Shown in pieces: positions 1 through 6,027 of a stretch of DNA of 7,097 nt. Origin of the DNA: Flavobacteriales bacterium. Its GTDB lineage: Bacteria; Bacteroidota; Bacteroidia; Flavobacteriales; BACL11. The notes below the pieces were generated by a model. That model had not been told where the DNA came from, ran no database searches, and was given only the letters and a program-made list of their open reading frames with translations. The stretch is from contig NYTT01000081.1 in assembly GCA_002683775.1 (NCBI GenBank), positions 1-7,097 on the forward strand, given 5' to 3'. The position numbers and the translations under genes were made by a program. The number at the start of each line of letters is the position of its first letter. The stretch's first letter is position 1.

Positions 1-601
1 AAAAAACTTTCCAATTTGTAAAACCCATCTAGTGTGTGACATGAGTTCAGATATCTTCAGTCGTAAAATTGATGTTAGAAAATTCGGATTAATATATGCT
101 GGCGCTCAAAAAAATATGGGCCCTGCAGGAACTACACTTGTGATAGTAAAGAATGAAATCTTAGGAAAAACAAATAGAAAGATTCCTACAATGCTGAACT
201 ACCAAACTCATATAAATGGTAAAAGTATGTTTAATACACCTCCAGTATTTCCTATATACGTTTCAATGCTAACTCTAAAGTGGATAAAAGAACAAGGTGG
301 TGTAAGTGTAATTGAAAAAAGAAATATCAAAAAAGCTAAACTATTATACTCTGAAATTGACAGAAATTCACTGTTTACTGGTACAGCATTAAGTGAAGAT
401 AGGTCATTAATGAATATTTGTTTTTTACTTAATGATGAATCAAAAGAAGATACGTTTGATAAAATGTGCGAAGATGCAGGAATTAATGGAATCAAAGGAC
501 ACAGATCAGTAGGTGGGTATAGAGCTTCAGTATATAATGCAATGCCAATTGAGAGTATAAAAGTATTGGTTGATTTAATGAGAACACTAGAAAAAAATTA
601 A
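1..601 (+). CDS. serC: Phosphoserine aminotransferase SerC, C-terminal part (5' end outside window)
   Basis: PLP-dependent cytosolic enzyme that converts 3-phosphohydroxypyruvate plus glutamate to O-phosphoserine and 2-oxoglutarate, the second step of serine synthesis; family members may also serve pyridoxine synthesis. The reading frame is open to the left edge (first full codon at 2), so the GTG at 32 is not a real start: the residues before it already fit SerC, leading into CDMSSD, whose Asp contacts the PLP ring nitrogen. AGAQKN follows, with the Schiff-base lysine at 110-112 and the preceding Gln. The FNTPP motif (Asn and Thr codons at 233-238) supplies cofactor phosphate contacts from the partner subunit in this family. 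HRSVGGYR (500-523) gives the substrate-binding His and two Arg. About 200 residues are present; roughly the first 150 are missing. The stop lies one base before serA, the next-earlier enzyme of the same pathway. Confidence 0.96.
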   Translation, partial: KNFPICKTHLVCDMSSDIFSRKIDVRKFGLIYAGAQKNMGPAGTTLVIVKNEILGKTNRKIPTMLNYQTHINGKSMFNTPPVFPIYVSMLTLKWIKEQGGVSVIEKRNIKKAKLLYSEIDRNSLFTGTALSEDRSLMNICFLLNDESKEDTFDKMCEDAGINGIKGHRSVGGYRASVYNAMPIESIKVLVDLMRTLEKN

Positions 602-602
602 A

Positions 603-1562
603 ATGATAAAAATATTAGCAAACGATGGAATATCTCAATCTGGAATTAGTGCATTAGAGTCTAAAGGTTTTAAGATTGATACCAAACATGTCCATCAAGA
701 TCAGTTAGCACAAGAAATCAACTCAAAAAACTATGAGGTACTGTTAGTTAGAAGTGCTACTACAGTTAGAAAAAATTTAATAGATGCATGTCCTAAGTTA
801 AAAATTATAGGAAGAGGAGGCGTTGGAATGGATAATATTGATGTTGTTTATGCTCGTGAAAAAGGAAAAACAGTTATTAATACTCCAGCAGCATCATCTT
901 CATCAGTTGCTGAACTTGTTTTTGCACATTTATTTGGAATGGTACGTTTCCTTTTTGATAGTAATCGCCAAATGCCATTAAGCGGTGATGCTGATTTCAA
1001 AGCGCTTAAAAAATCTTATGCTAATGGGACTGAATTAGCTGGAAAAACTTTAGGAATCATTGGATTTGGCAGAATAGGAAAAGAGGTAGCAAAAAAAGCC
1101 ATTGGTTTAGGAATGAATGTAATAGCCAATGATAAATTTGTTAAAGAAGAAGTTATTACGTTAGATTTTTTTAATGGAGACAAGAAGTCGTTTAAGATAG
1201 TCACAAAAAAGTTAAAAGATGTTTTAAATAAATCAGATTTTGTCACACTACATGTACCAAAAGATGGAAATAAAGCAGTAATTGGTGCAGAAGAGATTGG
1301 ATTAATGAAAACTGGAGCAGGAATTTTAAATGTTTCTAGAGGAGGTGTAATTGATGAAACAGCATTAATGTTTGCTCTTGACAAACAAAAATTAGCATAT
1401 GCAGGATTAGATGTTTATGACAATGAGCCAAATCCAAGTATTCACATATGCATGCATAACGCTATTAGTTTAACTCCTCATATTGGTGCAGCAACTAAAG
1501 AGGCACAACAAAGAATTGGAACTGAACTTGCGGATCAAATTTCTAGTTATTTTGAAAAATAA
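603..1562 (+). CDS. serA: D-3-phosphoglycerate dehydrogenase, short form without ACT domain
   Basis: NAD-dependent oxidation of 3-phosphoglycerate to 3-phosphohydroxypyruvate, the committed step of serine synthesis. The 319-residue protein is a D-isomer-specific 2-hydroxyacid dehydrogenase. It has an N-terminal substrate-domain motif GRGGVGMDN (70-78), a Rossmann GFGRIG loop (154-159), an acidic NAD-ribose ligand near D177, and the family catalytic set Arg246 (NVSRGG), Glu275 (DVYDNEP) and His293 (TPHIGAAT). The protein stops about 25 residues after the catalytic His, so the ACT and allosteric-substrate-binding domains of longer PGDHs are absent. Feedback inhibition by serine through an ACT domain is therefore not expected. 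A generic 2-hydroxyacid dehydrogenase is the alternative, but the serC neighbour one base upstream makes SerA much more likely. The ATG at 603 follows an A-rich leader with no Shine-Dalgarno sequence. Confidence 0.94.
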   Translation: MIKILANDGISQSGISALESKGFKIDTKHVHQDQLAQEINSKNYEVLLVRSATTVRKNLIDACPKLKIIGRGGVGMDNIDVVYAREKGKTVINTPAASSSSVAELVFAHLFGMVRFLFDSNRQMPLSGDADFKALKKSYANGTELAGKTLGIIGFGRIGKEVAKKAIGLGMNVIANDKFVKEEVITLDFFNGDKKSFKIVTKKLKDVLNKSDFVTLHVPKDGNKAVIGAEEIGLMKTGAGILNVSRGGVIDETALMFALDKQKLAYAGLDVYDNEPNPSIHICMHNAISLTPHIGAATKEAQQRIGTELADQISSYFEK

Positions 1563-1564
1563 TT

Positions 1565-2770
1565 ATGGCAAATATTCAACCTTTTAGAGCCATCAGACCA
1601 ACAAGAGATAAAGCAAGTCTTGTTGCAACACGTTCATATCTTTCGTACAATGAAGAAACTATAAAAGAAAAATTAAATCATAATCCGTACACATTTTTAC
1701 ATGTAATAAATCCTGATTATAACAAAAATTTAAGGTCAGAAGGAAAAGCAAAATACGAACTAATAAAACAGAAAATAAAAAGCTTTATTAAAAGTCAAAT
1801 TCTTTTTAAAGAAGACTCTAGCAGTTACTATATCTACCAAAAAAGCGATAAAAACAACTCCTACACTGGAATAATAGCTGCAACTTCGATTAACGATTAT
1901 TTGAATAATAAAATCAAAATACACGAACAAACAATTTCAAAAAAGGAAAAAATGTTCAGAGATTATTTAGATATCACTGAATTTAATGCAGAGCCGGTAT
2001 TACTATCACATACTCCAAATGAAAAAATAAATATAATTCTGAAAAAATATGTAGACCTTAGATCAGAATATGAATTTACTACAACAAATAAATGTCTTCA
2101 TAAATTATGGATAGTTAATGATTCTAAAGATATATTAAATATAACTAATTCTTTTAAAGAAATAGATACTCTTTATATTGCAGATGGTCATCATAGATGT
2201 GCATCTTCCGCATTGTTATCAAAAGATAAACTGAGTGAAGAAAGTAATTATTTTATGAGTTTTTTAATTAATGAAAATCAATTGAATATCTTAAATTTTA
2301 ATAGACTTATAAAACATACCAATAATTTATCTGTTGATGATTTAATAGATAGAATCAAAGTTTCTTTCAAAGTAACTATTAAAAATAATACCTTCTCTCC
2401 TACATTAAAAGATGAAATAGGTATGTATATTAATAATAAATGGTATTCATTAATTGCAAGAAAAAAGAAATACTCTTCAATTTCATCATCCTTAGATCCA
2501 TCAATATTAACTGATTATATACTTAAGCCTATTTTAAACATTAAAGACGAAAGAAAAGATGAAAACCTTGCATTCTACAATGGAAATATTACGTTAGATG
2601 ATATTAAACTAAAAGTAGATAATAAAGAGTATGCTATCGCATTTATTCTAAAACCTATTCCTTTTTATTCTATTAAAAAAGTTGCAGATAACAATGAGAT
2701 ATTACCTCCCAAAAGCACATATGTAGAACCTAAAATTAGATCTGGCTTAACTATATATCCTTTAAAATAA
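1565..2770 (+). CDS. DUF1015 family protein, serine-operon associated, function unknown
   Basis: A 401-residue soluble protein with no signal peptide or membrane segment visible. I recognise it as DUF1015 from three stretches: the N-terminus (QPFRAIRP at 5-12, then NPYTFLHVINPD near 40-51), the central IADGHHR (Asp207, Gly208, His209, His210, Arg211), and the C-terminal PPKSTYVEPK followed by RSGLTIYPL. Length fits the family. From memory, the family often sits beside serC and serA in Bacteroidota, as here; no biochemical role is firmly established to my knowledge. The DGHHR motif resembles the DGH-x-R signature of ParB/sulfiredoxin-fold free-serine kinases (SerK, SbnI), so a role in interconverting serine and phosphoserine is a possible but untested inference. 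The ATG lies two bases after the serA stop; the TAA overlaps the next ATG by one base. Lys, Asn and Ile are abundant, as in its neighbours, so there is no sign of foreign origin. Confidence 0.88.
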   Translation: MANIQPFRAIRPTRDKASLVATRSYLSYNEETIKEKLNHNPYTFLHVINPDYNKNLRSEGKAKYELIKQKIKSFIKSQILFKEDSSSYYIYQKSDKNNSYTGIIAATSINDYLNNKIKIHEQTISKKEKMFRDYLDITEFNAEPVLLSHTPNEKINIILKKYVDLRSEYEFTTTNKCLHKLWIVNDSKDILNITNSFKEIDTLYIADGHHRCASSALLSKDKLSEESNYFMSFLINENQLNILNFNRLIKHTNNLSVDDLIDRIKVSFKVTIKNNTFSPTLKDEIGMYINNKWYSLIARKKKYSSISSSLDPSILTDYILKPILNIKDERKDENLAFYNGNITLDDIKLKVDNKEYAIAFILKPIPFYSIKKVADNNEILPPKSTYVEPKIRSGLTIYPLK

Positions 2771-3411
2771 TGGGTATTAAAAAAAATCTTAAGAAATTAC
2801 TAAATAGCATCCCAAAAGAGATAACTCTTGTTGCTGTATCAAAAACAAAACCTATTTCAGATATCTTTGTAGCATATGAGTCTGGACAGAGAATATTTGG
2901 AGAAAATAAAGTGCAAGAATTAGAAATGAAACACACAAAATTACCATCAGATATAAAATGGCATGTGATTGGTCATTTACAGAGTAATAAAGTGAAGTAT
3001 ATTGCGCCATTTATAAGCTTAATTCAGGCTGTAGACTCATTAAAACTACTAAAAGAAATAAATAGAAGAGCAAAACAAAATAATAGAATTATTAATTGTT
3101 TACTACAAGTGCATATTGCAAGTGAAAGAACAAAGTTTGGTTTTGAAATTAATGAAATTAATGAAATTTTAGATGAATCTAATAAATTAGAGAATATTTG
3201 CATTAAAGGTCTCATGGGAATGGCAACATTTACAGAGGAAAAATCACAATTAAATTCAGAATTTACTAAAATTAATAATTTATTTAAAAAAATAAAAAAT
3301 AAAAAAATTAATACACTCTCTATCGGTATGAGTGGAGATTATGAACTTGCAATTAATAATGGTAGTACAATGATTAGAATTGGAAGTACTATATTTGGAA
3401 ATAGAAAATAA
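2770..3411 (+). CDS. YggS/PLPBP family pyridoxal 5'-phosphate homeostasis protein
   Basis: Cytosolic single-domain protein of the alanine-racemase-like TIM-barrel fold. It binds PLP but has no known catalytic activity; family members (E. coli YggS, human PLPBP) affect vitamin B6 and 2-oxo-acid/amino-acid balance. Visible motifs are LVAVSKTKP with the PLP lysine at Lys25, FGENKVQE, WHVIGHLQSNK, GLMGMAT, and the C-terminal GMSGDYELAI plus GSTMIRIGSTIFG phosphate-binding region. At 213 residues it is slightly shorter than the E. coli protein, mainly through a trimmed N-terminus. Its ATG shares one base with the preceding stop (TAATG), which suggests translational coupling to the DUF1015 gene. 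An in-frame 9-nt repeat (GAAATTAAT) at 3145-3168 encodes EINEINEI in a surface-type segment. The gene sits between a PLP enzyme gene (serC) and ridA, which fits a PLP-protection role. Confidence 0.95.
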   Translation: MGIKKNLKKLLNSIPKEITLVAVSKTKPISDIFVAYESGQRIFGENKVQELEMKHTKLPSDIKWHVIGHLQSNKVKYIAPFISLIQAVDSLKLLKEINRRAKQNNRIINCLLQVHIASERTKFGFEINEINEILDESNKLENICIKGLMGMATFTEEKSQLNSEFTKINNLFKKIKNKKINTLSIGMSGDYELAINNGSTMIRIGSTIFGNRK

Positions 3412-3412
3412 C

Positions 3413-3790
3413 ATGAAAAAAGTTATATCAACAAATAAAGCCCCGAAAGCAATTGGACCATACAGTCAAGCTATTTTAAGTAATGATACTTTATATTGTT
3501 CAGGTCAAATAGCAATAGATCCGAAAACAAGTTGTTTAATTATTGATAATATAAAAAATGAAACTTCTCAAATTATGCAAAACATTTGTGCAGTTTTAGA
3601 AGCAGCAGGAATGAATACACAAAATATTGTCAAGTGCTCAATTTTTATTAAAAATATGAGTGACTATGATGAAATAAACGAGATCTACTTACAGTATTTC
3701 AAATCAGAACCTCCTGCTCGAGAAGCAATACAAGTTTCTGCTTTACCCAAAAATGTAAATGTTGAAATCTCTATCATTGCAGTTAAATAA
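3413..3790 (+). CDS. ridA: RidA family 2-iminobutanoate/2-iminopropanoate deaminase
   Basis: Small trimeric cytosolic enzyme that hydrolyses reactive enamine/imine intermediates such as 2-aminoacrylate, released by PLP-dependent serine/threonine dehydratases, and so prevents damage to PLP enzymes. The 125-residue product has the family pattern from end to end: APKAIGPYSQA (Tyr18), CSGQIAIDP (Gly31), Asn89, PPAREAIQV with the key Arg103 that binds the substrate carboxylate, and VEISIIAVK with Glu118. These match the active-site positions of the archetypal RidA subgroup, so deaminase activity is expected rather than a divergent Rid function. The ATG at 3413 was chosen over a TTG at 3380: the longer version would add 11 non-family residues and overlap yggS by 32 nt, whereas 3413 lies one base after the yggS stop and begins with the typical MKKVISTNKAP. 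Confidence 0.95.
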   Translation: MKKVISTNKAPKAIGPYSQAILSNDTLYCSGQIAIDPKTSCLIIDNIKNETSQIMQNICAVLEAAGMNTQNIVKCSIFIKNMSDYDEINEIYLQYFKSEPPAREAIQVSALPKNVNVEISIIAVK

Positions 3791-4738
3791 ATGAATCTTT
3801 CTAAGCAAATAATTTCTGGTAATATAACTGCTTTAAGTAAAGGAATTACATTATTAGAAAGTACGCTTGAAAGTGATGAACATAAGGCAAGAAAATTAGT
3901 TATTGATTGTCTTCCTGAAAGTGGTAATTCAATTAGAATTGGTATTACAGGAGTACCAGGGGTTGGAAAAAGCACATTCATTGAAACATTTGGAAAACTC
4001 CTTACAAGTAAAGGCAAAAAAGTTGCTGTTCTAGCAGTTGATCCAACATCTGATAAAACTCACGGAAGTATTTTAGGAGACAAAAGTAGAATGCATGAAT
4101 TATCAACTGACAAAAATGCTTTTATTAGGCCAAGCCCTAATAAAGGAATGCTTGGAGGAGTAACAAATAAAACACAAGACAGTATTGTGTTATGTGAAGC
4201 AGCTGGATTTAATATTATTCTTATTGAAACTGTAGGAGTAGGACAAAGTGAGACAACAGTAAGTAATTTAGTTGATTTCTTTCTTTTATTAATGTTAGCT
4301 GGAGCAGGCGATGAATTGCAAGGTATTAAAAGAGGAATAATGGAGCTAGCTGATGCTCTTATTATTACTAAATCAGATGGTGAGAACATCCAAAATGCAA
4401 AGAATGCATGCTTAGAATACAAAAGAGCTTTACATATGTTTCCAGAGCTAACCAATGGATGGACTCCTCAAGTTGGTATATGCTCAGCGATTGAGAATTC
4501 AGGAATAACTAAAATATATGATATAGTTGAAAAATTTAACTTTCAAATGCTAGCAAATGGCTGGAAAGATGAAAATAGAGAAAAACAAAAAATATTCTGG
4601 TTACATCAAACAATAAAAGAAGAATTTGGAAAAAAGAAATACCAAAATTTAATTAAACATAAACGTATTAAAGAATTGGAGAAACAAATTAAAAGTGGAG
4701 AAAATATATACGAAATATTATTAAAGATTGATAATTAA
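3791..4738 (+). CDS. meaB: MeaB/ArgK family G-protein chaperone of methylmalonyl-CoA mutase
   Basis: SIMIBI-class GTPase that gates delivery of adenosylcobalamin to methylmalonyl-CoA mutase and protects the mutase from inactivation. In the 315-residue sequence the Walker A/P-loop is GVPGVGKS (54-61). It is followed by AVDPTSDKTHGSILGDKSRM (82-101), FIRPSPNKGMLGGV (111-124), the switch/G3 stretch ETVGVGQSET (146-155), the highly conserved LAGAGDELQGIKRGIMELAD region (169-188) and the base-specificity motif TKSD (193-196), where Thr replaces the more common Asn of NKxD. The C-terminal part from about 250 is a Lys/Glu-rich helical segment, as in the family's dimerisation arm. Length is typical. 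The old name ArgK (arginine transport kinase) is misleading. No mutase gene lies in this window, so its partner must be encoded elsewhere. The ATG abuts the ridA stop with no gap. Confidence 0.95.
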   Translation: MNLSKQIISGNITALSKGITLLESTLESDEHKARKLVIDCLPESGNSIRIGITGVPGVGKSTFIETFGKLLTSKGKKVAVLAVDPTSDKTHGSILGDKSRMHELSTDKNAFIRPSPNKGMLGGVTNKTQDSIVLCEAAGFNIILIETVGVGQSETTVSNLVDFFLLLMLAGAGDELQGIKRGIMELADALIITKSDGENIQNAKNACLEYKRALHMFPELTNGWTPQVGICSAIENSGITKIYDIVEKFNFQMLANGWKDENREKQKIFWLHQTIKEEFGKKKYQNLIKHKRIKELEKQIKSGENIYEILLKIDN

Positions 4739-4745
4739 TATTTTA

Positions 4746-4766
4746 TTTATACTGTAAATGTATAAA
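4746..4766 (+). terminator. AT-rich inverted repeat after meaB, possible weak terminator
   Basis: Eight bases after the meaB stop, TTTATAC (4746-4752) and GTATAAA (4760-4766) form a perfect 7-bp inverted repeat around a 7-nt loop, followed shortly by TTTT (4769-4772). Position fits the end of the first operon, but the stem has only one G-C pair and the T tract is short and offset by two bases, so it would be a weak intrinsic terminator. A chance palindrome in AT-rich DNA or a regulator-binding site are real alternatives. Confidence 0.3.
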
Positions 4767-4785
4767 ACTTTTGTGACCATAAGTA

Positions 4786-4814
4786 TATGATGTACATTCT
4801 TAATATTATCTTTG
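4786..4814 (+). promoter_or_regulatory. Candidate Bacteroidota sigma-ABfr promoter for the aminotransferase operon
   Basis: TATCTTTG at 4807-4814 matches the Bacteroidota -7 consensus TAnnTTTG exactly. The -33 element is weak: TATG at 4786-4789 lies 17 bases upstream, instead of TTTG at about 19; the TTTG at 4770-4773 is too far away at 33 bases. Transcription would start near 4818-4822, leaving only about 10 untranslated bases before the ATG at 4831. This is the only intergenic gap in the window, which supports a promoter here. Confidence 0.5.
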
Positions 4815-4830
4815 TAAATAAATAATTGTA

Positions 4831-6027
4831 ATGACTAAAGTATCCGGAAGATTAAACCGACTTGCAGAATCAGCAACTCTAGCTATGGCTAGAATGAGTA
4901 GAGAATTACAAGCAAAAGGAATTAATATTATTGCTCTTAGTCTCGGAGAACCTGATTTTGATACTCCTGAATTTATTAAAGAAGCTGCAAAAAAAGCAAT
5001 TGATGACAATTTCTCTCATTATACTCCTGTTGCTGGATTACCGGAGCTAAGAAGTTCAATTTCAGCTAAATTCAAGAGAGATAACCTCTTAGAATATACA
5101 CCAGATCAGATTGTTGTTTCAACAGGAGCGAAGCAATCATTAGCTAATGTATGTTTAAGTTTACTAGATCCTGAAGATGAAGTTTTACTACCATGCCCGT
5201 ATTGGGTCAGTTATGCTGAAATAATCAAACTTGCTGAAGGAGTTCCTGTTGAAATAAAATCAACTATTGACTCAGATTTCAAGATAACACCAAACCAACT
5301 TGAAGCCTCGATCACTTCAAGAACAAAGATGATAATGTTTAGTTCTCCTTGTAATCCAAGTGGTACTGTATACACCCAGTCAGAGCTTGAAGCTATTGCT
5401 AAAATGTTAGAGAAATATCCAAATATTTATATTGTTTCTGATGAAATCTATGAACATATTAACTTTACTGATAAACATTATAGTATCGGCACTATATCCT
5501 CAATGAAAGATAGAACAGTAACAGTAAACGGTGTATCAAAAGGATTTGCTATGACAGGATGGAGAGTAGGTTTTATTGGAGCCCCACTATGGATCGCCAA
5601 GGCATGTAATAAAATTCAAGGTCAGGTAACATCAGCTACATGTGCAATAGCACAAAAAGCTGCTGAAAGAGCAATGCTTGCAGAACCAAGATCAACAACA
5701 AAAGAAATGAAAGAAACATTCCTTAAAAGAAGGAATATGCTAGTAAACTTACTTAAAGAAATACCCGGAATAAAGTGCAATATTCCTCAGGGAGCATTTT
5801 ATGTTTTTCCTGATATTAGTTCATATTTTGGAAAAAGTTATGAAAATGAGGTTATAAATAATGCTAATGATTTTTGTATGTATTTGCTAAATTTTGCTCA
5901 TGTAGCTTGTGTTGCTGGAGATGCTTTTGGAAATCCTGAATGTATTAGAATCTCTTATGCTGCATCAGATAAAAAACTCACTGATGCAGTTAGTAGAATT
6001 AAGACACACTTAGGTAAATTGTCATAA
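4831..6027 (+). CDS. aspC: Class I aspartate aminotransferase (subgroup 1-beta type)
   Basis: PLP-dependent cytosolic enzyme of fold type I, probably moving the amino group between aspartate and 2-oxoglutarate; relatives of this type can also transaminate prephenate. The 398 residues show LSLGEPDFDTP (36-46), STGAKQSL (97-104, phosphate loop), NPSGT (175-179), SDEIYEH with Asp204 for the pyridine nitrogen, VSKGFAMTGWRVG with the Schiff-base Lys237 and Arg245, and IRISYA with Arg373 for the substrate carboxylate. The SKGFAMTGWR form and length place it with the Thermus-like 1-beta enzymes rather than the E. coli AspC (1-alpha) group. Substrate range (aspartate, aromatic, prephenate) cannot be settled by eye, so the symbol is by family. 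It is the first gene after the 92-nt gap, with a TAnnTTTG element 17 bases upstream of its ATG. Its stop shares one base with the next start. Confidence 0.93.
   Translation: MTKVSGRLNRLAESATLAMARMSRELQAKGINIIALSLGEPDFDTPEFIKEAAKKAIDDNFSHYTPVAGLPELRSSISAKFKRDNLLEYTPDQIVVSTGAKQSLANVCLSLLDPEDEVLLPCPYWVSYAEIIKLAEGVPVEIKSTIDSDFKITPNQLEASITSRTKMIMFSSPCNPSGTVYTQSELEAIAKMLEKYPNIYIVSDEIYEHINFTDKHYSIGTISSMKDRTVTVNGVSKGFAMTGWRVGFIGAPLWIAKACNKIQGQVTSATCAIAQKAAERAMLAEPRSTTKEMKETFLKRRNMLVNLLKEIPGIKCNIPQGAFYVFPDISSYFGKSYENEVINNANDFCMYLLNFAHVACVAGDAFGNPECIRISYAASDKKLTDAVSRIKTHLGKLS

Noticed and set aside
208..495. Minus-strand open frames inside the genes (208-495, 1016-1384, 2751-2936, 3024-3215, 3685-4017, 4060-4455, 5999-6262, 6596-6781)
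   Set aside because: Each lies antisense to a well-supported gene, or across the junction of two, and its translation has no recognisable motif; they are by-products of AT-rich coding sequence.
32..601. GTG at 32 as a real start of a 189-residue protein
   Set aside because: The frame is open to the left edge and the residues upstream still lead into the SerC core; this is the C-terminal part of a longer serC gene.
3380..3412. TTG start giving an 11-residue N-terminal extension of RidA
   Set aside because: It would overlap yggS by 32 nt and add residues not found in the family; the ATG at 3413 gives the standard RidA beginning.
3791..4738. MeaB as an arginine transport kinase (ArgK)
   Set aside because: ArgK is an old annotation; the GSILGDK and ETVGVGQSE motifs identify the MeaB G-protein family that serves methylmalonyl-CoA mutase.
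4739..4830. tRNA, small RNA or riboswitch in the intergenic gap
   Set aside because: The gap is 92 nt and almost entirely A/T, with no cloverleaf, conserved riboswitch core or GC-rich stem.
4806..5009. Minus-strand open frame reaching into the 92-nt intergenic gap
   Set aside because: It is mostly antisense to the conserved N-terminus of the aminotransferase and its hydrophobic translation has no family resemblance.
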